A stretch of 64,000 bases of DNA from Granulicella cerasi (GTDB lineage: Bacteria; Acidobacteriota; Terriglobia; Terriglobales; Acidobacteriaceae), in contig NZ_JAGSYD010000004.1 in the NCBI RefSeq assembly GCF_025685575.1, forward strand, positions 186,001 through 250,000, in the 5' to 3' direction. The notes under the pieces are model-generated. The model had not been told where the DNA came from. It saw only the letters and a list, made by a program, of their open reading frames with translations, and did not search any database. Below, piece by piece: positions 1 to 7,956 of this stretch (positions are counted from its first letter, which is position 1; each line of letters begins with the position of its first letter). A program made the translations under genes and the position numbers.

Positions 1-128
1 GCGCGCAGTTGCTGGCTGACGCGGGGAAAGAAGACCTCAAGAAAGAGCTCAAGATTGCGGTGAATGAAGCTGTGCCGAGTGCGCATGTGCGTGCCGTGTA
101 CTTCACGGATTACCTGGTGCAGCGATGA
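1..128 (+). CDS. fliL: Flagellar basal-body protein FliL, C-terminal part
   Basis: Only the last 41 codons are in the window; the gene starts upstream of base 1. The visible end, with an aliphatic/basic helix and the tail VYFTDYLVQR, is the typical close of FliL, an inner-membrane protein around the stator that supports torque transmission. The stop TGA overlaps the ATG of the next gene (ATGA), so the two are translationally coupled. Being followed by SpoA, fliO and fliP genes fits the usual fliL-fliM-fliN-fliO-fliP order. Identification rests on the tail motif and the neighbourhood. Confidence 0.8.
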   Translation, partial: AQLLADAGKEDLKKELKIAVNEAVPSAHVRAVYFTDYLVQR

Positions 129-433
129 CACCTGCGCAGAAGTTGTTGTCCGAATCGCTAGATGCGAAGGCTCCGGAGCTGAGTACAGAGAGCTTCGAAG
201 CGAACGAGCAATGGCCGGTACTGCAGAACCTGCATGTGCCGCTCAGCGTTCGCGTGCCATTGCGAACGTTGAGCTTGAAGGAGCTGCGCGCGTTGCAGCC
301 TGGCGACATCTTGAGCAGTGAGTGGATGGCTTCGGAGGAAGTGCCGATGTTCGCGGGCACCGTGCCCCTGAGCTGGTGCGAGTTTGCAGTGGTTGAGGGC
401 TTGATGGCTGCGCGATTGACGCGTATTGGCTAA
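125..433 (+). CDS. FliN-like SpoA-domain protein (first of two FliN paralogues)
   Basis: This 102-residue protein has a short leader and a SpoA (FliM/FliN C-terminal) domain from about residue 32 to the end. It carries the family pattern of an N-terminal 'L.VPLSV' strand, 'LSLKELRALQPGDIL' and a closing '..ARLTRIG'. SpoA proteins build the flagellar C-ring that exchanges CW/CCW signals and docks the export ATPase complex. It starts at the ATG that overlaps the fliL stop and sits where fliM/fliN usually lie. A complete fliM-fliN pair exists at 6707-7956, so this is an extra, divergent SpoA gene. Whether it is a C-ring subunit or an export-associated SctQ-type protein cannot be decided from sequence alone. 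Confidence 0.75.
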   Translation: MTPAQKLLSESLDAKAPELSTESFEANEQWPVLQNLHVPLSVRVPLRTLSLKELRALQPGDILSSEWMASEEVPMFAGTVPLSWCEFAVVEGLMAARLTRIG

Positions 434-446
434 GGAGCGAAATGCG

Positions 447-698
447 ATGAGTGGAGATACGTGGCGAGCCACTGGTGTGCCTGGTTGGATCGCACGCGGA
501 GTTGAACATCTTCGTGACGGTGCACGACGGCGGCGCGATGAGCGCGAGATGAAGCTGCTCGAGACGCTGCCGCTGGCGGGGAAGAAGCAGTTGGTCCTTG
601 TTGCGGTGGGTGGGCAGCGATATCTGGTAGGGGTGAGTGATCGCGTAGATGCGATTGTGCCGGTGGAAACGATGCAAGAGGGGATGGTCGAGGTTTAG
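447..698 (+). CDS. fliO: FliO-like flagellar export assembly protein, short
   Basis: About 83 residues from ATG 447, preferred over the upstream TTG at 426 because AAGGAG lies 9 bp before it (432-437). The central block 'LPLAGKKQLVLVAVGGQRYLVG' matches the cytoplasmic core of FliO, which stabilises FliP during assembly of the type III export gate. It lies directly before fliP, the canonical place for fliO. The transmembrane helix that normally precedes this core is absent; the N-terminus is basic and arginine-rich instead. The protein is therefore a truncated FliO, or a soluble protein keeping only that fold. Confidence 0.65.
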   Translation: MSGDTWRATGVPGWIARGVEHLRDGARRRRDEREMKLLETLPLAGKKQLVLVAVGGQRYLVGVSDRVDAIVPVETMQEGMVEV

Positions 699-1543
699 TG
701 GGATGCGTGCGCGTAGTGTTGATGATTCTCTGTGGCTTGGCGGTGCGCTCCGCCATCGCGGAGGTTCCGCTGCATCCATTGCAGGATGCGCAATGGGTGC
801 ATCGATCGACTGCGCACAAGGTGAGTGAAAAGCATCCAGCGCCGAAGGTTCAATCACAGAAGGAAGTAGTACCCGCGAGCCATCCGGGGAACGCGTTGAA
901 TCTACTCGCGGCGACCAAAGATAATTCGACGCCATGGTCGATCGTGGTTGGGCTAACGCTATTGACCTTGCTCCCAGCAATGCTGCTTGCGATGACGCCG
1001 ATGGTGCGTCTACTCGTGGTCTTTCACTTCCTGCGTCAGGCCTTAGGGACGCAGACAGCTCCATCGAACCAGGTGTTGATGGGGCTTGCTCTGATGATGA
1101 CCTGGTTTCTGATGCAGCCGGTGCTCACTCAGGTTGATCAACAGGCGCTTCAGCCTTTTCAACAGAACAAGATCTCGTTGAGCGAAGCGATGGACCGCGG
1201 CTCGCAGCCCGTGAAGCAGTACATGCTGCACTATGCGCGCGAGAAGGACTTGGAAGTATTCGTAGCGGCCTCGCATACTGCGCGGCCATCGACGCCCTCG
1301 GAACTCGGCATGCAGATCGTTGTTCCTGCCTACATCCTCAGCGAGTTGAAGTCGGGTTTTCAGATCGGCGCTGTGTTGTTCCTGCCGTTCCTCCTCATCG
1401 ACTTCTTAGTTGCCAGCATCACGACATCGATCGGGATGTTGCAGCTTTCGCCCACCGTCATATCGACACCCGTGAAGATTCTTCTTTTCGTGATGGTGGA
1501 TGGGTGGACGCTACTCGCCGACCAGCTCGTGAAGAGTTTCTAG
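698..1543 (+). CDS. fliP: Flagellar export gate protein FliP
   Basis: FliP is a core polytopic subunit of the type III export gate (FliP5Q4R1). The 281-residue product has a cleavable-signal-like N-terminus, a short variable spacer, and the family core from about residue 85. That core includes 'FLRQALGTQTAPSNQVL', the helix 'MTWFLMQPV' and the C-terminal 'LSPTVISTPVKILLFVMVDGW'. Start GTG 698 overlaps the fliO stop (TAGTG) with GAGG just upstream; an internal ATG at 722 is a less likely alternative. The spacer between signal and core makes it somewhat longer than the E. coli protein. Confidence 0.95.
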   Translation: MGCVRVVLMILCGLAVRSAIAEVPLHPLQDAQWVHRSTAHKVSEKHPAPKVQSQKEVVPASHPGNALNLLAATKDNSTPWSIVVGLTLLTLLPAMLLAMTPMVRLLVVFHFLRQALGTQTAPSNQVLMGLALMMTWFLMQPVLTQVDQQALQPFQQNKISLSEAMDRGSQPVKQYMLHYAREKDLEVFVAASHTARPSTPSELGMQIVVPAYILSELKSGFQIGAVLFLPFLLIDFLVASITTSIGMLQLSPTVISTPVKILLFVMVDGWTLLADQLVKSF

Positions 1544-1551
1544 GAGCAAGT

Positions 1552-1821
1552 ATGGGAACGGATATGGCGGTGGCGTTGACGCGGCAGGTGTTGATGGAGG
1601 CTCTGCTGCTGTGTGCGCCGATGTTGATCACGGCCTGCGTCGTCAGCCTCGTCATGAGCCTGCTGCAGACGATCACGGGTATCCAGGAGCAAACGCTGAG
1701 CACCGTGCCGCGATTGGTGATTGTCTTCGCAATGACCTTCGTGCTGCTACCGTGGACCGCACATCGCACAGTGATCTACACGCGAACTCTGTGGACGGAC
1801 TTGCACCGGTATCTGGGATGA
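1552..1821 (+). CDS. fliQ: Flagellar export gate protein FliQ
   Basis: An 89-residue protein with two transmembrane helices, exactly the usual length of FliQ. The sequence shows 'ALTRQVLMEALLLCAPML', then 'SLLQTITGIQEQTLSTVPR' and a second helix ending 'LLPWT', all characteristic of the family. ATG 1552 is chosen because AGGAG (1542-1546) lies right upstream and the length then fits. It follows the fliP stop by 8 bp and overlaps fliR by ATGA. Confidence 0.95.
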   Translation: MGTDMAVALTRQVLMEALLLCAPMLITACVVSLVMSLLQTITGIQEQTLSTVPRLVIVFAMTFVLLPWTAHRTVIYTRTLWTDLHRYLG

Positions 1822-2573
1822 AAGAGTGGCAGGATTTTCTCTCCGCTGGCGTGCTGGTACTCCTGCGAGTCAGCGGGCTCTTTGTGTTTGCACCCGTGTT
1901 CTCATCGCCGGCGATCGCCGCGAGGATCAAAGCAGGTTTTGCGTTCGCCATCTCGTTGTTAATGACTCCAGCGATGCTCGACAGGCGTGGCGGACATCTT
2001 GAACTTGGTGTCACGACGGTCTTGAGCGAGTTAGCGGTGGGGCTGCTCTTTGGAGTGAGTCTTACTTTGCTCACCGAGATGGTACTGTTCGCATCGACTG
2101 TGCTGGGAATGCAATTCTCGTTCTCACTTGTGAATTTGATCGATCCTGTGAGTAAGGTCGAGACGCCTGTGATGGGGCAGTTGTTCGGATGGATGACCAC
2201 ACTCGTTCTGCTTGGGGCGGGCTTGCATCGAACGATTCTCGCCGCATTGCTGAAGAGCTTTGACGCTATACCTGTCGGCGCATTCGTCATGTCGCAGATG
2301 AGTGGGCTTCGTCTGCTGCATATGGCGAGTGGAATCTTTCTAGCGGGCGTTCAGCTTGCCTCGCCCGTGATGGCTGCAGCGCTTTTGGTAGAGGTGACAG
2401 CGGCACTCATGGGACGCATTTCTCCGAGTCTGCCGACGACCATCTTGAGTGTGCCCGCGAAGACGCTGATTTGTTACGGCGTTCTTATCGGATCGCTTGG
2501 CTTGTGGCCCATATTCTTAGAGCGCCATTTTGATTCACTTCTGAATGCGGCGGCACAGTTGCTCACTCGTTAG
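1818..2573 (+). CDS. fliR: Flagellar export gate protein FliR
   Basis: A 251-residue hydrophobic protein with about six predicted membrane segments, the normal size for FliR. FliR completes the FliPQR helical gate and contacts FlhB. The start is ATG 1818, which overlaps the fliQ stop (ATGA); the reading frame is open further upstream but that stretch lies inside fliQ. Typical features are 'LLRVSGLFVFAPVFSSPAI', 'GMQFSFSLVNLIDP' and a C-terminal 'LICYGVLIGSLGLWP'. It is followed by flhB after 20 bp. Confidence 0.95.
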   Translation: MKEWQDFLSAGVLVLLRVSGLFVFAPVFSSPAIAARIKAGFAFAISLLMTPAMLDRRGGHLELGVTTVLSELAVGLLFGVSLTLLTEMVLFASTVLGMQFSFSLVNLIDPVSKVETPVMGQLFGWMTTLVLLGAGLHRTILAALLKSFDAIPVGAFVMSQMSGLRLLHMASGIFLAGVQLASPVMAAALLVEVTAALMGRISPSLPTTILSVPAKTLICYGVLIGSLGLWPIFLERHFDSLLNAAAQLLTR

Positions 2574-2593
2574 TCGCCAAGACAACGGCGTCT

Positions 2594-3733
2594 ATGAGCA
2601 GCGAACGCACAGAGAAAGCAACTCCTCAACGGAAGAAGAAGGCGCGCGACCAAGGCGATGTGGTCCGCAGCCGGGAGTTGCTGTCCGCAGGAGGAACGCT
2701 GGCCGGACTCATCGCGCTCAGCAGCATGGTGCCGAGATTTGTCGAGACATGGCATCGATGCTTCCGCGATACATTGCGGATCGCCATGAGCGGTACGAGC
2801 TTTGGCATACGCGAGTTGGTCACGCTCGTTCGAGTGGCAGTACTGCCGGCTGTTGCGCCGATCCTGGTGGTGGTTTGCGCCGCCTCCGTAATGATCGTCG
2901 GAGTCGGATTTGCGCAAAACGGTGGTGCGGCATTCAACGCGCAGGCATTGATGCCGAAGCTGGATCGGCTGAATCCCGGAAGCCAACTCAAGCAGATTTT
3001 CAGCGCGAAGTCGCTCATGCGTTTGGCGAAGTCTCTTGTGCCTGCGCTCGCTGTGGCCGGGATGGGCGCGAACGCGCTACGCGCGTTGATGCAGACGATG
3101 CCGGTGATGAGCATGATGCGGCTCCCTGAAACGTTTGGTGCCGCTTATGGGGTGGGTGTCAAGTCTGCCTGGGTGATGGTGGTGTGGGCGGGCTTCGACT
3201 ACGCCATGGAGTGGCGGGCATGGAATGCGCGGCTGAAGATGTCGAAGCAGGAGATGCGCGAAGAAGTGAAGGAAGCGATGGGGAACCCACAGGTGAAGGG
3301 GAAAATCCGTTCACTGCAGCGTGCGATGGCGCGGCGCAAAGCAAAGGTGGACATGCGTCGAGCGAGCGTCGTTGTCACGAATCCTACGCACTATGCGGTC
3401 GCACTGGAGTTTTCGTTCGAAGAGATGGGTGCACCGACGGTGCTGACCAAAGGGCGCGATCTTTGGGCCTTTGATATTCGCGACGAAGCAAAGGCCGCAG
3501 GTGTGCCGATCGTCGAAAACCCTCCTCTAGCGCGGTCTCTGTATCGAGCCTGTGAGCCGGGGCAGCAGATTCCGTTCGAGCTCTACTCGGCGGTGGCAGG
3601 CTTGCTGGCATTTCTTTTCCGGGAGCAGCAGGAACAAGCCGCACGGGAGCAGCGGCAGGCACAGCAGGCTCGCGAGGAGCGGCAAATGATGGCGAGCATG
3701 CAACCGCAGCCAAGATATGAAGGAGGCGTCTGA
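2594..3733 (+). CDS. flhB: Flagellar export switch protein FlhB
   Basis: FlhB is the substrate-specificity switch of the flagellar type III secretion system. The 379-residue product begins with the family hallmark 'ERTEKATPQRKKKARDQG', has four membrane segments up to about residue 210, and a cytoplasmic domain with the autocleavage motif NPTH at residues 263-266. The C-terminal tail (about 345-379) is rich in Gln, Arg and Glu and is variable in the family. No strong Shine-Dalgarno precedes ATG 2594. The stop overlaps the flhA start (TGATG). Confidence 0.97.
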   Translation: MSSERTEKATPQRKKKARDQGDVVRSRELLSAGGTLAGLIALSSMVPRFVETWHRCFRDTLRIAMSGTSFGIRELVTLVRVAVLPAVAPILVVVCAASVMIVGVGFAQNGGAAFNAQALMPKLDRLNPGSQLKQIFSAKSLMRLAKSLVPALAVAGMGANALRALMQTMPVMSMMRLPETFGAAYGVGVKSAWVMVVWAGFDYAMEWRAWNARLKMSKQEMREEVKEAMGNPQVKGKIRSLQRAMARRKAKVDMRRASVVVTNPTHYAVALEFSFEEMGAPTVLTKGRDLWAFDIRDEAKAAGVPIVENPPLARSLYRACEPGQQIPFELYSAVAGLLAFLFREQQEQAAREQRQAQQAREERQMMASMQPQPRYEGGV

Positions 3734-5829
3734 TGAGTACGCCCAAGAAGGAAGCGAAGAACTGGAACGCGTTGATGCTTCCGGTGACCGCGATCAGCAT
3801 CGTGTTCGTGATGCTGATCCCCATACCCGCGATGCTGCTTGACCTGCTGCTTGCTGTGTCGATCTCCGTGTCTGTTCTGGTATTTCTCACTGCGATTCGC
3901 ATACGCAAAGCCGTCGATCTCAGTGTGTTTCCCACATTGCTATTACTGCTTACACTCTTTCGTCTCGCGTTGAACCTTGCATCAAGTCGGAGGATCCTTC
4001 TACACGGGCATGAGGGCACGGCCGCTGCGGGATCGGTCATCGAGGCTTTCGGTCAGTTCGTCGTCGGCGGCAACTATGTCGTCGGCTTCGTGCTGTTTCT
4101 GGCGCTGACGGCGATTCAGTTTCTGGTGATCAGCCACGGCGCAGTGCGCACTGCTGAGGTCACTGCGCGCTTCACGCTGGATGCGCTACCGGGCAAGCAG
4201 ATGGCGATCGACGCCGATATGAACGCGGGATTGATCGATGAGCGTGGCGCGAAGAAGCGGCGTGAAGCGATCGCGCGCGAGGCTGAGTTCTACGGCGCGA
4301 TGGACGGTGCCGCACGATTTTCGCAGCGTGATGCTATGGCCACCATCCTGATCACGGCGATCAACATCATTGCAGGGCTGCTGATTGGTGTCTTGCAGCA
4401 GGGCGCAGATCTTGCGACCGCAGTGAAGACGTACACCATCCTGACCGTGGGTGACGGCCTCGTCACGATGATCCCGAGCTTGCTTGTGTCGATTGCCGGC
4501 GGCCTGATCTTGACGCGTGCGTCCTCGGCGGGCCAGCTGGATAGCGACATCGGTGCGCAGATCCTGCGGAAACGCACGACGATTTGGATCGCCTGCGGAG
4601 TCTTGTGCGCATTGGCGCTCGTGCCAGGGTTGCCGAAGCTCGCGTTCCTGGTCATGGCTGGGGGGCTCGGCCTCTTCGCGCGCACTCTGCCCGCGGAGCA
4701 AGCGGTCACGGCGGAGAACGATGATGTACTCGCCGCAGCCAAGGGGAAAGGCACTGCAGCTGATACGGCAAAGAGTACTGGAGATGAGCAACTCGGGTCA
4801 CTGCTCCGCATGGACGAGCTCACGTTGGAGATTGGTTTCCAGTTGATCCCGCTCGTAGACGAAAAGATGGGCGGCCAAATGCTGAACCGCGTGCGTGCTC
4901 TGCGTAGGCATCTTGCCACCGAGTTGGGGTTCATCGTGCCGGCGGTGCACATCACGGATAATCTGCGCCTGAAGCCACGCGAGTATGTCATCTCCCTGCG
5001 CGGTGTAGAGATTGCGCGGTGGCAGACGGAAGGCAACTGCGTGCTCGCTGTGAACGCGAGCCCCAAGGCGAAGGCCCTGCCCGGGGTTGAGACGAAGGAG
5101 CCTGCGTTCGGTGTGACAGCGCGCTGGATTCAGCCAGGCCTGGAAGATCAGGCGCTTGCTGCGGGCTACTCGGTAGTGGACCAGACGAGTGTGATCGCCA
5201 CGCACCTCGGAGAGCTGATTCGCCGTCACGCGCATGAGCTGCTCGGGCGCAATGAGACAAAGCGACTGCTGGATAGCCTCAACGACTCGCACCCGAAGTT
5301 GGTGGAAGAGCTGGTGCCGAAGTTGATGACGCTCGGCGAGGTACAGAAGGTTTTGCAGCAGCTCTTGCGGGAAGGCGTTTCTATTCGCGATCTCGGCGTG
5401 ATCCTCGAAACGCTGGTGGAGGCTGCGCATGTCTCTAAGAGTCTGGTGCATCTGGTGGAGAACTCTCGGCAGGCGCTGGGGCGTGGGTTGGTGCGGCGGT
5501 ACGTCGGAGCTGACGGTGAACTTCGCGTGATGGTGATGCAGCCTCAACTCGAGCAAGATGTCGTGGGCACGCTTGATCCCGCGTCAGCGCAACGGATGCT
5601 GTCACAGCAGAATGGCGCGCCGGGCGAAGGATTAAAGCGGCTTGTGGAGTCTGTGAAATCCCTAACGGCGAAGGGTGGCGCTTCGGCCACGCCCGTGCTC
5701 CTTTGTCCATCGCCAGCGCGCTATCACTTGTGGCGCTGGATGGAGCCGATTTTGCCGAAGATGACGGTGCTTTCGGCGCAAGAAATTCCGCCCGATGTGA
5801 AAGTGCGGAGCATCGGCGCATTGGGCTAG
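3733..5829 (+). CDS. flhA: Flagellar export protein FlhA
   Basis: A 698-residue FlhA of normal length. Eight membrane helices occupy about residues 20-330, and the FHIPEP-type signature around 157-195 ('DADMNAGLIDERGAKKRR') is clear. The C-terminal half is the cytoplasmic domain that forms the nonameric ring receiving chaperone-substrate complexes. ATG 3733 overlaps the flhB stop and is preceded by AAGGAGG (3720-3726). Many clusters place flhF and flhG after flhA; here fliA follows directly. Confidence 0.97.
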   Translation: MSTPKKEAKNWNALMLPVTAISIVFVMLIPIPAMLLDLLLAVSISVSVLVFLTAIRIRKAVDLSVFPTLLLLLTLFRLALNLASSRRILLHGHEGTAAAGSVIEAFGQFVVGGNYVVGFVLFLALTAIQFLVISHGAVRTAEVTARFTLDALPGKQMAIDADMNAGLIDERGAKKRREAIAREAEFYGAMDGAARFSQRDAMATILITAINIIAGLLIGVLQQGADLATAVKTYTILTVGDGLVTMIPSLLVSIAGGLILTRASSAGQLDSDIGAQILRKRTTIWIACGVLCALALVPGLPKLAFLVMAGGLGLFARTLPAEQAVTAENDDVLAAAKGKGTAADTAKSTGDEQLGSLLRMDELTLEIGFQLIPLVDEKMGGQMLNRVRALRRHLATELGFIVPAVHITDNLRLKPREYVISLRGVEIARWQTEGNCVLAVNASPKAKALPGVETKEPAFGVTARWIQPGLEDQALAAGYSVVDQTSVIATHLGELIRRHAHELLGRNETKRLLDSLNDSHPKLVEELVPKLMTLGEVQKVLQQLLREGVSIRDLGVILETLVEAAHVSKSLVHLVENSRQALGRGLVRRYVGADGELRVMVMQPQLEQDVVGTLDPASAQRMLSQQNGAPGEGLKRLVESVKSLTAKGGASATPVLLCPSPARYHLWRWMEPILPKMTVLSAQEIPPDVKVRSIGALG

Positions 5830-5858
5830 GCAGTAGCGGCGCAGGGAGAGGTACATAG

Positions 5859-6698
5859 ATGGCAATGCATAACAGTGTGATGAACGAACTCGCGGAGCCG
5901 CAAACCAGCTATTGGAGCGGGGGCTTGGAGCTCGCTGTCGATCAGGAGAGCGCTGGAGATCAACGCGAGCATGGATATCGCTCGCAGGCGGAGCGGGACG
6001 CGCTTCTGATGGAACATCTTCCGTCGGTTCGCTATATCGCGCGGCGAATCCATGAGCGTCTGCCACAACACGTGGAACTGGAGGATCTGGTTTCTGCGGG
6101 CGTCGTAGGACTGATTGACGCTATGAGTAAGTTTGATCATTCGAAGCGCGTGCAGTTCAAGAGCTATGCGCAGTTTCGTATCCGTGGTGCCATCCTGGAT
6201 TCGCTGCGAATGCTTGACTGGAGCCCGCGAGAGTTACGTCGCAAGGGCCGCGCGGTAGAGGAAGCGATTCGCTCTGCGACGCTGAAGCTCGGTCGCGCCC
6301 CGCAGGATCAGGAGATCGCTGCGGAACTCGGCATGAAGCTGGAGGAGTATCAGCGATTGCTAGGCGACCTGAAGGGGCTTGAGATTGGAAGTCTGCACGC
6401 CGAGCGCGGTGAGGACTCCGGTGATGAAGAGCTTGCTTATGTTCCTGGCTCGCCAGAGGAGGACCCTCTCTTCATCTGCTTGAAGGGCGAGATGCGGGAG
6501 CGTCTTGCTGCGGGAATCGAGGCACTGCCGGAGAAGGAGCGTTTGGTATTGACGCTCTACTACTTTGAGGAACTCACGATGAAAGAGATTGGGCGCACGC
6601 TCGGCGTCGTGGAATCGCGCGTGTCGCAGATACATTCATCGGCGGTGGTGCGCCTGCGGGTTGCACTGGGAGCCAGTGTGCCGAAGCGTAGCCGATAG
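5859..6698 (+). CDS. fliA: Flagellar sigma factor sigma-28 (FliA)
   Basis: A 279-residue sigma-70-family factor. Region 2 (about residues 55-120) has 'LEDLVSAGVVGLIDAMSKFD' and 'FKSYAQFRIRGAILDSLR'. Region 3 follows, and region 4 (about 225-268) has 'MKEIGRTLGVVESRVSQIHS', the helix-turn-helix that reads the -35 box. The length and 'DWSPRELRRKGR' linker are those of FliA, which transcribes late flagellar genes. The cognate anti-sigma factor flgM and a matching promoter lie at 13164-13524 in the same cluster. It starts 29 bp after flhA and ends 8 bp before fliM. Confidence 0.95.
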   Translation: MAMHNSVMNELAEPQTSYWSGGLELAVDQESAGDQREHGYRSQAERDALLMEHLPSVRYIARRIHERLPQHVELEDLVSAGVVGLIDAMSKFDHSKRVQFKSYAQFRIRGAILDSLRMLDWSPRELRRKGRAVEEAIRSATLKLGRAPQDQEIAAELGMKLEEYQRLLGDLKGLEIGSLHAERGEDSGDEELAYVPGSPEEDPLFICLKGEMRERLAAGIEALPEKERLVLTLYYFEELTMKEIGRTLGVVESRVSQIHSSAVVRLRVALGASVPKRSR

Positions 6699-6706
6699 GA
6701 GTTGGC

Positions 6707-7687
6707 ATGAACGAAGAAGAGGCAGTTGTCATGGGCCCTGAAGAGGCCAGGCCGTATAACTTCTCGCGCTCGGGGCAGATCTCGACCGAGCAGATGCAGG
6801 CAATTGCAATGGTGAACGATGGCATCGCACGCAACCTGACGCACACGCTGGGAGCATGGTTGCGCTCGCAAGTGCAGATTGCGCTGGCTGAGACGACACA
6901 GCAGACCTATGGCGAGTATCTCGCGGGGATCGCTGATCCTGCGTATGTCTGCATGTTGCGTCTGGAGCCTTTGAGCAGCATGGGGATGATTGAACTGGAT
7001 CTCTCTTTGGTGTTCTCGATCGTGGATGTCTTGCTCGGCGGCAAGGGCCATTGCGACCAGGCGCGAGAGGTCACAGAGATTGAAGAGGCTGTACTGAGCT
7101 CGGTGCTCGCAATCGTCATGCGTGAGTTGAACACTGCGTGGCAAACGGTAGGGTTGGAGTTTCATCTCGAGAAACGCGAAGCTCGCGCGCGCATGCAGCG
7201 ATTAAGACCGGCCAGCAAGCGGATGCTCGTTGTGAGCTTCGATGTGCAGTTAGAAGAGACGCAGGCAAAGCTGAGACTCTGCCTGCCGATCGTGACGTTG
7301 AACACCATTCACCGTCGGCTGATTGCGGTGCGTGAGCAGCCACGTCGGGACTTCGGCGCCGGCAGCGCGAGGCTTGCGAGCCTGATGGGGCAGAGTCAAT
7401 TCCGCATGGCGTTGAGAACGCCGTCCACCAAGATCAGTTCGCAAGTGCTACGCGAATTGGCTCCCGGGCATGTGTTGGAGCTTGGTATTCCGCGCAGCGC
7501 ATCGTCAGAGCTTGTGGTCGGCAACCTTCGTCTTTTGCAGGCCGTTCCGGTGGCGAAAGCGGAGCTTCGTGCTGGCCAGGTCTATGCGGAGCCTTCGACC
7601 GCGAAGATCGAAGAACGAGCGGTGCTCGATGGATTCATGACGACGCCGCAGCTTCCATCGCAAACAAGTTCAGGGGTTACCGCATGA
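6707..7687 (+). CDS. fliM: Flagellar motor switch protein FliM
   Basis: A 326-residue FliM with the CheC-like middle domain (about residues 45-235, including 'LVFSIVDVLLGG' and the conserved 'EIEEAVL' helix) and a SpoA domain at about 250-318. It builds the C-ring. The N-terminal peptide that normally carries 'LSQ.EIDALL' and binds CheY-P is not recognisable: the protein begins MNEEEAVVMGPEEARPYNFS, moving straight into the 'YNFSR' element that leads into the middle domain. The stop overlaps the start of fliN. Confidence 0.93.
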   Translation: MNEEEAVVMGPEEARPYNFSRSGQISTEQMQAIAMVNDGIARNLTHTLGAWLRSQVQIALAETTQQTYGEYLAGIADPAYVCMLRLEPLSSMGMIELDLSLVFSIVDVLLGGKGHCDQAREVTEIEEAVLSSVLAIVMRELNTAWQTVGLEFHLEKREARARMQRLRPASKRMLVVSFDVQLEETQAKLRLCLPIVTLNTIHRRLIAVREQPRRDFGAGSARLASLMGQSQFRMALRTPSTKISSQVLRELAPGHVLELGIPRSASSELVVGNLRLLQAVPVAKAELRAGQVYAEPSTAKIEERAVLDGFMTTPQLPSQTSSGVTA

Positions 7688-7956
7688 CCGTCAATGAGTC
7701 CGAGATCGACAAGTTATTCGACGTGGAGGTAGAGGCGGCTCTGCAGTTTGGCACTGCAGAGATGAGCCTTCGTGAAGTGCTCGCACTGGGGCCTGGTGAT
7801 GTCTTTGAGCTGGATCGACATGTTGCGGCTCCGGTTGATCTTGTGGTCAGCCAGCGCATCGTTGCCCGTGGTGAGGTCGTTGTCGTCAAGGGAAATTTTG
7901 CGCTTCGCATCACTGAAGTGCTTGGTCCGCAGATGCGATTGGAGCGTGCGCTGTGA
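7684..7956 (+). CDS. fliN: Flagellar motor switch protein FliN
   Basis: A 90-residue FliN with the SpoA domain over residues 14-88: 'LREVLALGPGDVFELD', 'PVDLVVSQRIVARGEVVVV' and 'ALRITEV'. It forms the lower C-ring and export-apparatus dock. Its N-terminus has SEIDKLF at residues 6-12, close to the CheY-docking motif normally found at the FliM N-terminus. ATG 7684 overlaps the fliM stop and the stop overlaps the next start (GTGA). It is much closer to canonical FliN than the SpoA gene at 125-433. Confidence 0.93.
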   Translation: MTVNESEIDKLFDVEVEAALQFGTAEMSLREVLALGPGDVFELDRHVAAPVDLVVSQRIVARGEVVVVKGNFALRITEVLGPQMRLERAL

